A stretch of 64,000 nt of DNA from Ornithinibacillus bavariensis (GCF_018333235.1 NZ_BORP01000004.1:1-64000); one strand, 5' to 3'. Counted from the first letter of the stretch, positions 51,822 to 60,119 are shown. Program-made: numbers and translations. The notes: generated by a model from the sequence alone, not told the origin.

Positions 51822-52355
51822 TTGTTTCTAGTAAAGAATTTTTATTATACGAAAATAAAGTCACAATTAGCAAATATTATTACATTAATGAATTTAGAGT
51901 TCGGAATTATATCTATTATACTTATGGCAAAGGGCTCATTTCATTTGAGTCTATTATTCATTTTTCTAGCAGTTTTTTTTGATAGATTTGATGGTATGGT
52001 AGCACGTAAATTAAATATTGAATCTGATTTTGGTAAAGAGCTTGATTCCTTAAGTGACCTTGTTTCATTTGGAGTAGCACCTGGTCTACTAGTCTATATG
52101 ACAATTTTGAATAAATTACCTGGGGTAGGCTTATCGCTCATCGTGATTTATATTTTATGCGGAGCAATCCGATTAGCCAGGTACAATGTAAAAGAATTCG
52201 ATGGTGCCTTTTACGGTATACCTATTACTGTTGCTGGCTTTTTGATGGCATTTTCAGTCCTCTTTTCGAATCATTTACCTATAATGTTTTATGTTATTCT
52301 TACATCTATATTAGCTGTTTTAATGGTGAGTAACATACGTATTCAGAAAATGTAA
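51822..52355 (+). CDS. pssA: CDP-diacylglycerol-serine O-phosphatidyltransferase
   Basis: Integral membrane enzyme that makes phosphatidylserine. The 177-residue protein has the full CDP-alcohol phosphotransferase motif: D54, D57-G58, A61-R62, G71, D75 and D79. Five or six membrane helices are visible. The start is TTG at 51822 with GAGGAGGTG 8 bases upstream. Its product is the substrate of Psd, encoded by the divergent neighbour, so the pair makes phosphatidylethanolamine. The first helix and start context match the Bacillus type II PssA family. Confidence 0.93.
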   Translation: MFLVKNFYYTKIKSQLANIITLMNLEFGIISIILMAKGSFHLSLLFIFLAVFFDRFDGMVARKLNIESDFGKELDSLSDLVSFGVAPGLLVYMTILNKLPGVGLSLIVIYILCGAIRLARYNVKEFDGAFYGIPITVAGFLMAFSVLFSNHLPIMFYVILTSILAVLMVSNIRIQKM

Positions 52356-52461
52356 TATCAATGTAGTAAAATTCAATATGAAGAGGTCGTTTTTTACGAA
52401 GAACTTCCTCATTTATAGCTTTAATTCAGTGACTGATGACTGAACAATAGGTTTTATGAAA

Positions 52462-52500
52462 ATACCCTAAAATCGAATGATTCGAATTTAGGGTATTTTT
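52462..52500. terminator. Bidirectional terminator between pssA and the PBP gene
   Basis: ATACCCTAAA-TCGAAT pairs with ATTCGA-TTTAGGGTAT with a tiny loop and one mismatch, followed by TTTTT on the plus strand and ATTTTC on the minus strand. Confidence 0.88.
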
Positions 52501-52501
52501 C

Positions 52502-54664
52502 TTATTCATTTTCTTGGTCATTTTGAGAATCTTGTTCTTCCTGGTCCACTTGATTCGCTTGTTTATCCTCATCTTGCTTCATATCATCCTTTGCTCTATC
52601 TTCCTTCAAAGAGAAGTAAGCATCTAAGATTCCACGTGTGATGTTATGGTTAATAGGCGAACTTGAACTCTCATCTAGATTTGGCACGATAACTGCTATT
52701 GCGATTTCCGGATTATCATATGGTGCATATGCAACCATTGTTAGATTAACAGTTTTCGCTACAAGCTCTCCTTTATCATTGAAAACCTCATTCTGCGCTG
52801 TTCCTGTTTTACCTGCTACTTTGAAGTTGGTACCTCTAAAATAGTTATAGGCTGTTCCGCCTGGCTCTTGGAATACTTGGCGGAAGCCTTCCTGTACCCG
52901 TTTAATATACTTATCATCCATTACTATTCTATTTAAAATCTGTGTATTCGCAGTTTTATAGACAGTACCAAAGTCTTCAAGCCCAGTGGATGGATTGCGA
53001 ACCTCTTTTAAGAAATGTGGCTGAACACGATATCCACCATTAGCGATTGTGGAAACATATTGGGCAAGCTGCATCGCAGTAAACGTATCATACTGGCCAA
53101 TGGCATAGTCCATTAATAAACCAGCACCTGGTTTCGGACCAACATAACCAGTTGATTCATATGGAAAATCTATTCCCGTTTCTACGCCAAGACCAAATTG
53201 CTTGAAGTAATTTCGCATCTGTGTAAATGCTGCTGGATTAAAGCGAACTTTCTTCTCAAATTGATAATTGTATTCCCCACCCATTTTCAATGCAATATAG
53301 AACATGTAAACGTTAGATGACATTCGAAGCGCGTCTAAATCATTAACATAACCTAAGTCCTTCCATGACCCCTTCGTAGGTGTTCCTGCAATTTTCATTG
53401 GGGTATCAAATTCTGTATGTCCAGGAGTGATTATACCAGACTCATATCCAGATAAGATGGTTGCCCCTTTAACAGCAGAACCTGGACGATGTGCTTCATG
53501 TAGCACCTTATAAGAAGTATCCATAATCTCGTTCTGTTTCGCATCTGTAAAGCTCTGTCCGGATACAGCGAGTACTTCTCCCGTATTTGGATTCATAACA
53601 ACAGCAAGTGCGTCACGTAAATGTCTTTCAGCGCCATTCTTTACGGCATTTTTAAGCTCCTGGCGTAAAACTTCATCCACCTTATCTTGAAATTCCATAT
53701 CTACCGTTAGGATTACATCTTTTCCACTTTCACCAGGAACAACAACATCAGAATCCAAAATAACTCCACTATTACTCATCGTGTATTGGACCTGCTCTTT
53801 TCGTCCTCTTAGGAAGTCTTCATATTCTTTCTCTAATCCCGTATCACCAACTCGGTCATTTCTGCTATACCCTTTTGCAAGATAGTAGTCGATATTTTCA
53901 GCAGGCAGACCTGCTTTTTCAGTCGTAATCTTACCAATGATATTACGGAATGTGACATCATACGGATATTCACGAACCCAGTCAGTCGTTGCATTAATTC
54001 CAGGTAGTTCTGCTAGATGCTCTGCGACTCTAGCATATTCCTCAGGAGTTACCTCTTCACTTTTTACGATTTGTGGTGTTAGAGAATATGCTCGATCAAG
54101 TTCTTTTTTAATGAGGATAATTTCTTTATCTTGCTCAGTAATCTGATCATATTCTTCTTTAGTAATCCGTTCTAGAATCTCATTATATTGCTCTGAGTTA
54201 TCCATCTCTTTTGCCTCTTCAAGTGGCAATTTTTTTAGAGCTTCCTTTTCATTCAACAAATACCAATATTCTTTTTTATCCCGTTCCGTAATTTTTTTGA
54301 GTTGCTTTTTCTTTTCCTCAGGATCTTTTTTAAACATGTCAATATATTCCGCAAGTTTTTGAGCCACTTCTAACCTGTCTTTTGCTTGAACACCCTTTGG
54401 GGGCGTGTATGTAATAGCATACATTGGTTTATTCTTCGCAATGACATTGTAATTGCGGTCATATATTTCTCCACGTGGTACTGGAATTTTTGTTATATCC
54501 TTTGTCGTTTTTTCAATTTCTGTTTGAAAAGCTTCCCCATTCAATATTTGAACAATACCAAGCTGTATGATTAGTACAGCAAATAATAAAAACACGATAA
54601 AAAATAATATATTTAAACGGAAGGGAAGTTGTGCTTTTTTCTTCTTATTTTGGACCTTCTTCAT
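52502..54664 (-). CDS. pbpA: Class B penicillin-binding protein (PBP2a/PbpA-PbpH type)
   Basis: Peptidoglycan transpeptidase for cell elongation. The 720-residue protein has a short basic cytosolic start, one transmembrane helix (about 17-40), a dimerisation domain with PRGEIYDRN and a C-terminal transpeptidase domain. Catalytic motifs: S396-AVK399 in PGSAVK, SSN at 449-451, and KTGTAQ near 630. A low-complexity acidic tail (QDEDKQANQVDQEEQDSQND) ends the protein. Position next to yqgE and sodA matches B. subtilis pbpA. PbpH is a close paralog, so the exact ortholog is not certain. Confidence 0.92.
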   Translation of the reverse strand: MKKVQNKKKKAQLPFRLNILFFIVFLLFAVLIIQLGIVQILNGEAFQTEIEKTTKDITKIPVPRGEIYDRNYNVIAKNKPMYAITYTPPKGVQAKDRLEVAQKLAEYIDMFKKDPEEKKKQLKKITERDKKEYWYLLNEKEALKKLPLEEAKEMDNSEQYNEILERITKEEYDQITEQDKEIILIKKELDRAYSLTPQIVKSEEVTPEEYARVAEHLAELPGINATTDWVREYPYDVTFRNIIGKITTEKAGLPAENIDYYLAKGYSRNDRVGDTGLEKEYEDFLRGRKEQVQYTMSNSGVILDSDVVVPGESGKDVILTVDMEFQDKVDEVLRQELKNAVKNGAERHLRDALAVVMNPNTGEVLAVSGQSFTDAKQNEIMDTSYKVLHEAHRPGSAVKGATILSGYESGIITPGHTEFDTPMKIAGTPTKGSWKDLGYVNDLDALRMSSNVYMFYIALKMGGEYNYQFEKKVRFNPAAFTQMRNYFKQFGLGVETGIDFPYESTGYVGPKPGAGLLMDYAIGQYDTFTAMQLAQYVSTIANGGYRVQPHFLKEVRNPSTGLEDFGTVYKTANTQILNRIVMDDKYIKRVQEGFRQVFQEPGGTAYNYFRGTNFKVAGKTGTAQNEVFNDKGELVAKTVNLTMVAYAPYDNPEIAIAVIVPNLDESSSSPINHNITRGILDAYFSLKEDRAKDDMKQDEDKQANQVDQEEQDSQNDQENE

Positions 54665-54728
54665 TACTCTCCCCCATAACTTGTTATTAGGTAATCTATT
54701 TATTTATTATAGCATCTTTTCTTACTTA

Positions 54729-56003
54729 TTATCGATTTTTTTCGTCGGTAACTCGGTCTTTTATCAATATTTCTTTTTTATTCGTTCCAGTAAGGAATAT
54801 ATTACGTACGAATAAATAAATACCTAAATGCATGGCCCCAAAAAACACAAGCAGGAGTGGGATGATTTTTCCCTCATTAAACAATGTTATTCCAAGAATA
54901 AAGGCGAGAATAGAAACAACTCTACCAATGTTTGAATACAATTCCCGAACAACAATATATTCTATTCTAAGATCAGCAGCTTTCCAGGCTTTTCCGATAA
55001 CATCATAGGTCATGGAGAAATATGGTACATTCATAATCGGGTATGCAATTCCAATGATGATACCGTACACAATTAAAGTTGCATAGCTCGCATGAAATAA
55101 AATAATAAATAAGGAGAGATAAAGCATAAGACTTCCAATTAATATTGCTTTCTTACGTTTCGATGGTTTAATAAATTTAGTGGCCAAAAAATAAAAAATG
55201 AAGGAAAAGCCAGAAAAAGCTAAGTTAAATGTACCAAGGGATAACTCACTTTGGGTGACAATATATACCCAGATCGTTATGACAAACATGAAAATACCTT
55301 CACGCAATCCTTGAAATAAATGTGCATTTAAAATTCGATTCCAATTACGGTTGTTCTTTCTTTCCTGAACGACTCGTCTAAATAAGTATACTCCCTCTGC
55401 TGGCCTTCTCTTTAAGAAAAAGCTACATATTACTGCACAAATAAATAAGACAAAAGATGAAGTGAAAATTGTACTATAACCAATATTCGCATCCATTTTT
55501 GAAATAATATAGCCAGCTGTAAACGGGCCGATCATCCCTCCAAATGACTGTAATACCCCTAAAAACCCATTAAAAAAATCTCTTGTTTCCGGCTCTGTAA
55601 TTTCAAAGGTTAACACATTAAATGCCAGCCAATAAAAGCCATAACCGATACCAAGTAAGCTACCTAACATAAAATTAAAATGGGCAGATTTTTCTCCAAT
55701 CATTAAAACACATAAAAAAAAGATTGATAAAAATATTACCCCCAACCTTAATACGATGACTCGGTCTACCTTTTTAGCAATTTTTCCCGCAACGATAAAC
55801 GTAATTGGTTGGAAGACAGAGGTAGCTAAATTATATACCGCAATCGTATAATAGTTGCCGGCTGCTTGTTTCCATAAATAAATATTTACAAATGTATTAG
55901 ATAAATATATGCCTAATGAATACAACCCACCTATAATCAACAAAAGAACTAAATCTCGATTGATTTCTGTCTTTCCCAAAACATATTGCAACGTTTTATT
56001 CAT
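54729..56003 (-). CDS. yqgE: MFS-type membrane protein YqgE
   Basis: A 424-residue major facilitator superfamily protein with about twelve predicted helices. It starts MNKTLQYVLGKTEINRDLVL and has a loop AGKIAKKVDRVIVLRLG between helices 2 and 3, similar to the MFS motif A. The substrate is unknown. Synteny sodA-yqgE-pbpA is the same as in B. subtilis. GAAAAGGAGC precedes the ATG. The gene is separated from sodA by the sodA terminator and from the PBP gene by 64 bases, so it may drive the PBP transcript. Confidence 0.88.
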   Translation of the reverse strand: MNKTLQYVLGKTEINRDLVLLLIIGGLYSLGIYLSNTFVNIYLWKQAAGNYYTIAVYNLATSVFQPITFIVAGKIAKKVDRVIVLRLGVIFLSIFFLCVLMIGEKSAHFNFMLGSLLGIGYGFYWLAFNVLTFEITEPETRDFFNGFLGVLQSFGGMIGPFTAGYIISKMDANIGYSTIFTSSFVLFICAVICSFFLKRRPAEGVYLFRRVVQERKNNRNWNRILNAHLFQGLREGIFMFVITIWVYIVTQSELSLGTFNLAFSGFSFIFYFLATKFIKPSKRKKAILIGSLMLYLSLFIILFHASYATLIVYGIIIGIAYPIMNVPYFSMTYDVIGKAWKAADLRIEYIVVRELYSNIGRVVSILAFILGITLFNEGKIIPLLLVFFGAMHLGIYLFVRNIFLTGTNKKEILIKDRVTDEKNR

Positions 56004-56075
56004 ATTGTAATGCTCCTTTTCTCTTTCATTAGTGTAATCAATTCATTTTCAGATATTCAAAAAGAAAGAGAAAAA

Positions 56076-56101
56076 GGGCCTGACTATAAATAGCCAAGCC
56101 C
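56076..56101 (-). terminator. sodA terminator
   Basis: Stem GGGCTTGGCTAT/ATAGTCAGGCCC with two G-U pairs and a 2-4-base loop, followed on the minus strand by TTTTTCTC. Confidence 0.88.
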
Positions 56102-56128
56102 TAGAGCATTATATGAATCAAAACGACA

Positions 56129-56740
56129 TTATTTTGCTGCTTCGTAATTCTTTGTAACTTCATCCCAGTTAACTACATTCCAGAATGCAGAAACATAATC
56201 AGGACGCTTGTTTTGATAATTTAAGTAGTAAGCATGCTCCCAAACATCAAGACCTAATAAAGGAGTTTTACCTTCCATTAAAGGAGAATCTTGGTTTGGT
56301 GTGCTAGTTACTTCTACTTCACCATTATTTAGTACTAGCCAAGCCCAGCCAGAACCGAAACGGGATTTTGCAGCATTTTCAAATTCTTCCTTGAACTTGT
56401 CAAAGCTGCCAAATTTAGCATTGATTTTATCAGCTAATTCACCAGTAGGTTCTCCCCCACCATTTGGAGATAAGACTTTCCAGAATAGGCTATGGTTAGC
56501 GTGGCCACCACCATTATTACGTACTGCTGTACGAATACTTTCAGGTACTGCATCAAGATTACTAATTAGGTCTTCAAGAGTTTTACCTTGTAGATCTGAT
56601 TGTCCTTCAAGAGCAGCATTTAAGTTAGTTACATAAGTATTATGATGCTTTGTATGGTGGATATTCATTGTTTCTTTATCAATTGTTGGCTCTAATGCAT
56701 CATATGCATAAGGTAATTCAGGTAATTCAAATTTTGCCAT
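56129..56740 (-). CDS. sodA: Superoxide dismutase (Mn/Fe type)
   Basis: Disproportionates superoxide to oxygen and peroxide in the cytosol. The 203-residue protein has the family start [18 protein letters not shown] and metal ligands in [26 protein letters not shown] and [14 protein letters not shown]. The GGGHANHS context and DVWEHAYYL are typical; manganese is the usual metal in Bacillus. AAGGAGG precedes the ATG. It sits upstream of yqgE and pbpA, as in B. subtilis. A palindrome overlapping the presumed promoter suggests regulation. Confidence 0.96.
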   Translation of the reverse strand: MAKFELPELPYAYDALEPTIDKETMNIHHTKHHNTYVTNLNAALEGQSDLQGKTLEDLISNLDAVPESIRTAVRNNGGGHANHSLFWKVLSPNGGGEPTGELADKINAKFGSFDKFKEEFENAAKSRFGSGWAWLVLNNGEVEVTSTPNQDSPLMEGKTPLLGLDVWEHAYYLNYQNKRPDYVSAFWNVVNWDEVTKNYEAAK

Positions 56741-56773
56741 AACAAGTTCCTCCTTATTAATAATTTGAGTATA

Positions 56774-56788
56774 AGGATATAATATCCT
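56774..56788. promoter_or_regulatory. Palindrome at the presumed sodA promoter
   Basis: AGGATAT-A-ATATCCT is a perfect 7-bp inverted repeat around one base. On the minus strand it overlaps TATTAT, a -10 candidate with CTGATA 17 bases upstream. A repressor could bind there; the sequence does not match the PerR or MntR consensus that I know. Confidence 0.4.
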
Positions 56789-56879
56789 CTACAAGCAAGA
56801 TTATCAGAGCTTTCCAGTTCTTGCAAATTATATGCCCAATAGGCATTGGCAACGATTACAGTGAACTTTGGAAGGAGAA

Positions 56880-57060
56880 ATGATGCAATGGTATTGGATT
56901 ATAGAAGCATGGGCTTTATTGCTATAAAGATTTATTTTATAAAATTTTATTAAGACAATTTGAGGCTAAATAGTGGGGGTTTGTCTGTTAGGATGGGGCT
57001 GTTGGCAGCGTTATTGCTTGGTTGGTTGATTGGTTTATTAGCATATAGCAATTAGACACT
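56880..57060 (+). other. Region with two tiny ORFs, divergent from sodA
   Basis: Noncoding-looking region with two short frames. One at 56880-56927 follows GGAAGGAG and would encode MMQWYWIIEAWALLL. The other, at 56993-57055, would encode the hydrophobic 20-mer MGLLAALLLGWLIGLLAYSN and runs into the repeat array. Neither is supported by homology. Confidence 0.3.
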
Positions 57061-57061
57061 G

Positions 57062-57620
57062 TTAGTGGCTTTACTGCTTTTTCAGTCTATTAGAACCCGT
57101 CTATTAGACATTATTAGTGATTTTGGGCTTTTTCAGTCTATTAGAACCTGCCTATTAGACATTATTAGTGATTTTTGGCTTTTTGAGTCTATTAGAACCT
57201 GTCTATTAGACACTATTAGTGATTTTTGGCTTTTTGAGTCTATTAGAACCTGTCTATTAGACATTATTAGTGATTTTTGGCTTTTTGAGTCTATTAGAAG
57301 CTGCCTATTAGACATTATTAGTGATTTTTGGCTTTTTGAGTCTATTAGAACCTGTCTATTAGACATTATTAGTGATTTTTGACTTTTTGTGTCTATTAGA
57401 AGCTGTCTATTAGACACTATTAGTGATTTTTGGCTTTTTCAGTCTATTAGAACCTGTCTATTAGACACTATTAGTGATTTTTGGCTTTTTCAGTCTATTA
57501 GAACCTATCTAATAGACACTGTTAGTGATTTTTGGCTTTTAAAGTCTATTAGAAAGAGTTTATTAGACATATTTAGGGACCTCACTGCTTCTTAAGTCCT
57601 CTATTAAACAATATTAGTGA
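57062..57620. repeat. 51-bp minisatellite, about ten tandem copies
   Basis: The core ATTAGTGATTTTTGGCTTTT recurs every 51 bases at 57113, 57164, 57215, 57266, 57317, 57368, 57419, 57470 and 57521, with degenerate copies at about 57062 and 57572. Each unit also contains TCTATTAGA twice, a near-palindrome. Inner copies differ by only a few bases (AACCTG/AAGCTG, ACATT/ACACT). Because 51 is a multiple of three, both strands stay open (105 and 94 codons) with a 17-residue period, but no ribosome binding site supports translation. It lies between sodA and the tRNA cluster. Confidence 0.95.
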
Positions 57621-57691
57621 CTTTATTTACTTCTTCAATATAATAGAACCGAATGATTAAACAAGAATAAAAACAAATTAAACCAAAACAC

Positions 57692-57713
57692 AAAAAAACA
57701 AGCCTTAGCTTGT
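57692..57713 (-). terminator. Terminator of the tRNA cluster
   Basis: ACAAGC/GCTTGT stem with a 4-base loop at 57698-57713, followed on the minus strand by a run of T residues. It begins 7 bases after the CCA end of tRNA-Phe. Confidence 0.85.
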
Positions 57714-57719
57714 ACAAAA

Positions 57720-57795
57720 TGGTGGCTCGGGACGGAATCGAACCGCCGACACATGGATTTTCAGTCCATTGCTCTACCGACTGAGCTACCGAGCC
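57720..57795 (-). tRNA. tRNA-Phe (GAA)
   Basis: A 76-base cloverleaf on the minus strand, beginning GGCTCGGTAGCTCAGTCGG, with anticodon loop CTGAAAATC, T-loop GGTTCGATTCC and an encoded CCA end. Last gene of the six-tRNA cluster. Confidence 0.97.
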
Positions 57796-57825
57796 TTATT
57801 GATTTTTAAAATAATAAAATATATA

Positions 57826-57918
57826 TGGAGGAGGTAGAGGGATTCGAACCCCCGCGCGGTTTGACCCGCCTGTCGGTTTTCAAGACCGATCCCTTCAGCC
57901 AGACTTGGGTATACCTCC
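57826..57918 (-). tRNA. tRNA-Ser (TGA)
   Basis: A 93-base class II tRNA with a long variable arm (about AGGCGGGTCAAACCGCGC). It begins GGAGGTATACCCAAGTCTGG, has anticodon loop CTTGAAAAC and an encoded CCA end. Confidence 0.97.
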
Positions 57919-57927
57919 GAGTATAAA

Positions 57928-58004
57928 TGGTGGACCCTGCAGGACTCGAACCTGCGACCGATCGGTTATGAGCCGATAGCTCTAACCAACTGAGCTAAGG
58001 GTCC
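57928..58004 (-). tRNA. tRNA-Ile2 (CAT, lysidine type)
   Basis: A 77-base tRNA with anticodon CAT in loop CTCATAA. The sequence GGACCCTTAGCTCAGTTGG with GCAGGGTCCACCA at the end resembles bacterial Ile2 tRNAs, which decode AUA after TilS converts C34 to lysidine. It lacks initiator features (no C1-A72 mismatch, no GGG/CCC anticodon stem). A Met identity is less likely because a typical elongator Met tRNA is in the same cluster. Confidence 0.85.
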
Positions 58005-58014
58005 TTACTTAATA

Positions 58015-58090
58015 TGGGGCGATCGGTGGGAATCGAACCCACGAGTGCCGGAGCCACAATCCGGTGCGTTAACCACTTCGCCACGACCGC
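58015..58090 (-). tRNA. tRNA-His (GTG)
   Basis: Begins GCGGTCGTGGCGAAGTGG, anticodon loop ATTGTGGCT, ends CGATCGCCCCA. The preceding base (58091) supplies the G-1 residue that pairs with C73, the tRNA-His identity element. Confidence 0.97.
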
Positions 58091-58116
58091 CATGATGTTA
58101 TTACTATGATAGAAAA

Positions 58117-58193
58117 TGGTAGCGGCGGAGGGGATCGAACCCACGACCTCACGGGTATGAACCGTACGCTCTCGCCAGCTGAGCTACGCCGCC
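58117..58193 (-). tRNA. tRNA-Met (CAT, elongator)
   Basis: Begins GGCGGCGTAGCTCAGCTGG, anticodon loop GTTCATACC, ends CCGCCGCTACCA. Matches the elongator Met tRNA pattern of Bacillus. Confidence 0.95.
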
Positions 58194-58203
58194 ATTTTGT
58201 AAT

Positions 58204-58278
58204 TGGCTCCACAGGTAGGATTCGAACCTACGACCGATCGGTTAACAGCCGATTGCTCTACCACTGAGCTACTGTGGA
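58204..58278 (-). tRNA. tRNA-Asn (GTT)
   Basis: A 75-base tRNA starting TCCACAGTAGCTCAGTGG, anticodon loop CTGTTAACC, ending CTGTGGAGCCA. First gene of the cluster in the direction of transcription. Confidence 0.97.
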
Positions 58279-58385
58279 ATATTATTTATCACAGTACCTA
58301 AACAGTTTTTGATTCAGTAGAAAGTAGTGATTTCTCATCGTACTACTGATTGATGAGCACCCTCACTCGTCAACATTCTTACACA

Positions 58386-58422
58386 ATGCTAGAGGACTAC
58401 TTTACCGCTGAACTACTGTGGA
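58386..58422 (-). pseudogene. Degenerate tRNA-Asn 5' half
   Basis: On the minus strand TCCACAGTAGTTCAGCGG continues as TAAAGTAGTCC, matching the first about 25 bases of the tRNA-Asn gene 110 bases downstream with a few substitutions. No matching 3' half or anticodon arm follows. It looks like a decayed or partial duplicate upstream of the cluster. Confidence 0.6.
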
Positions 58423-58615
58423 ATTAAGATAGATTATTTCCACTTTTATGACCACCTATTTCAGTGGCACAAAATATAATTTAACATAATTCGAAGTACA
58501 TGTCAACAATTAACTTTTACAAGATATGTATTAAAACGACAATAAATAATATAGCATCTTTCTAATTTTTTTTCAACAATTATTTGCAAAAATTTGTTTC
58601 TAATCCATGAAATCC
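58423..58615. other. AT-rich region upstream of the tRNA cluster
   Basis: Probably contains the minus-strand promoter of the tRNA cluster. No rRNA gene or other RNA was found; the cluster is therefore not directly behind a 5S gene. Confidence 0.4.
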
Positions 58616-59095
58616 TTATCGCACCTTAATCTTTAAATAATGATGGACAACAGCATTTTCATATTCGCCATATATTTCATACATAAATGTCCCAGATGTG
58701 GTTGGCGCAGTAAACGTATATGTATTCAAATCAATATCAACTTTATCCAATCTTTCATAATCTTTCAATTGGAAAACAGTTATATGATTAGGTTTTTGGT
58801 TGAGGAAATCAAGTGTTACTAGATCTTTCTTTTTGACCTTTAATGTATCAAGCATATTATCTATATCATCCGGAAAAACATCCCCCATCATTATAGTTGT
58901 ACCATCCTCTTGATCAAAAGTGCTTGTTCCATTTATAACCTTTACCTTTTCTTTTCCAACGACAGCATAGATGCAAGGGAATTTAGTTTCCTTGCATTTT
59001 TCTATTGAATGAATAGTTTTTCCTCTATCAAAAACTACAACAGTAGCTACTATGACCACTAATATGATTAAAGGTATAATCCAAATTTTCCTCAT
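58616..59095 (-). CDS. Exported or membrane-anchored protein, unknown
   Basis: A 159-residue protein with a hydrophobic N-terminal segment (about 4-24, IWIIPLIILVVIVATVVVF) and a polar extracellular remainder. A cysteine pair (in IEKCKETKFPCIYAV, about 8 residues apart) could form a disulfide. The last 60 residues look like a small beta-sandwich (YTFTAPTTSGTFMYEIYGEY). GGGGGAGG lies 5 bases before the ATG at 59095; the upstream in-frame ATG is rejected. No family recognised. Confidence 0.7.
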   Translation of the reverse strand: MRKIWIIPLIILVVIVATVVVFDRGKTIHSIEKCKETKFPCIYAVVGKEKVKVINGTSTFDQEDGTTIMMGDVFPDDIDNMLDTLKVKKKDLVTLDFLNQKPNHITVFQLKDYERLDKVDIDLNTYTFTAPTTSGTFMYEIYGEYENAVVHHYLKIKVR

Positions 59096-59201
59096 CAAGC
59101 CTCCCCCTTTTCTCTCCATGCTTCACCTAGATGGTCTCTAAATAACCACATGTTAAATATTTTTTCTTTGAACTGATCTTTCTTTCCAAATATAAGCAAT
59201 A

Positions 59202-59750
59202 TTATTTGATAAATATTTTAATTTCATCTTTGTATTTCGCCACTAGTTCATTTAATACTTTGTTTCCCTGTTCGTTATATTCATCGATGTCATCAATGTC
59301 ACCTTGAAATTCACCTATTATTTCTTGTACATATGCATTCATATAGGCCATACTCTCTGAAGTCGCTTCAATATATTTCTTATAATAATCCTCAGGCTCC
59401 ATTCCAAGCTTTTTAGCTTGTGAATCAGCAAAATTACGAATCACCTCTGCTACTGGAGAAGCATCTTCTTCAGCGGGATAGGTAGCATGCTCCTCAATTA
59501 TCTCCTGAACTTCCTCCGCGACATCGATTTTCAATTTTTTAGCTTCTTGTATAACCAATACTGCCTTCACTGTACCCTCAATCGCATCCATTATTTTTTC
59601 ATCAGGATATAGAAAGCGTAAATCACCAATTGTAATTTCTTCTCCCCTAACTATTGCTACTACATCCTCATTTTTGTATCCTGTTGAATTGGAGCATCCA
59701 ACTAGTATAAAAAACAAAATGAGTAAGGATAACTGACAAAGATTGCGCAT
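59202..59750 (-). CDS. Lipoprotein with SurA/PpiC N-terminal-like helical domain
   Basis: A 182-residue lipoprotein with signal peptide and lipobox LVGC (cysteine near residue 19). The mature part, starting DVVAIVRGEEITIGDLRFLYPDE, resembles the chaperone-like N-terminal domain of SurA, PrsA and PpiC (a short strand then helices). The prolyl isomerase domain itself is absent. It may act as a foldase-like or binding lipoprotein outside the membrane (inference). The ATG at 59750 has GGAGTTGGAAG upstream; the earlier in-frame ATG is rejected. Confidence 0.75.
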   Translation of the reverse strand: MRNLCQLSLLILFFILVGCSNSTGYKNEDVVAIVRGEEITIGDLRFLYPDEKIMDAIEGTVKAVLVIQEAKKLKIDVAEEVQEIIEEHATYPAEEDASPVAEVIRNFADSQAKKLGMEPEDYYKKYIEATSESMAYMNAYVQEIIGEFQGDIDDIDEYNEQGNKVLNELVAKYKDEIKIFIK

Positions 59751-60022
59751 TGACTTCCAACTCCATTCAATCACAAAAATGATCATTTATATTGATTATA
59801 GTGTTATCGCTACGGAAGCTAAGGCTAGAATAATAGAACTAAAAATATAAATCTCTGTTATCTAGGGGAACCTCCCTCAACCATCATGGAAAATAACAGC
59901 AAGACAACGGAACTTTAATCATTAATAATTTCCTACACAAATTTCCCATGAGTGCTACCTTAAACTTTATCACAAAATTCCAAATAATTACAATAGAAAT
60001 AGTGGTTGCTTTTATTCTCGAT
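59751..60022. other. Intergenic region
   Basis: No gene or RNA recognised. It should hold the minus-strand promoter of the lipoprotein gene. Confidence 0.4.
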
Positions 60023-60045
60023 TTAGATGCCATTATGGCATCTAA
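60023..60045. repeat. Perfect inverted repeat downstream of the GNAT gene
   Basis: TTAGATGCCA and its exact complement separated by TTA. T-runs on either side are short, so it is a weak terminator candidate for the minus-strand GNAT-aadK-type operon, about 75 bases past the stop. Confidence 0.6.
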
Positions 60046-60119
60046 TCTTTAACCCACTTATCAAATTTCCATCTATAAATTTCCTTAAAATAATTTTCCG
60101 TCCTCAAATTAATAATTAC

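Noticed and set aside
57065-57595. Open reading frames of 105, 94 and 68 codons across the repeat
   Set aside because: They arise because the period is a multiple of three. They lack ribosome binding sites and exist on both strands with unrelated low-complexity translations.
57062-57620. CRISPR-like appearance of the repeat array
   Set aside because: The whole 51-bp unit is repeated, with no unique spacers between short direct repeats, and no cas genes are present.
57928-58004. Initiator tRNA-Met
   Set aside because: The acceptor stem starts with a normal G-C pair and the anticodon stem lacks three consecutive G-C pairs; the sequence fits Ile2.
58290-58424. T-box leader upstream of the tRNA genes
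   Set aside because: No GGGTGGTACCGCG-type antiterminator motif or downstream amino acid gene is present; the resemblance is explained by a tRNA-Asn fragment.
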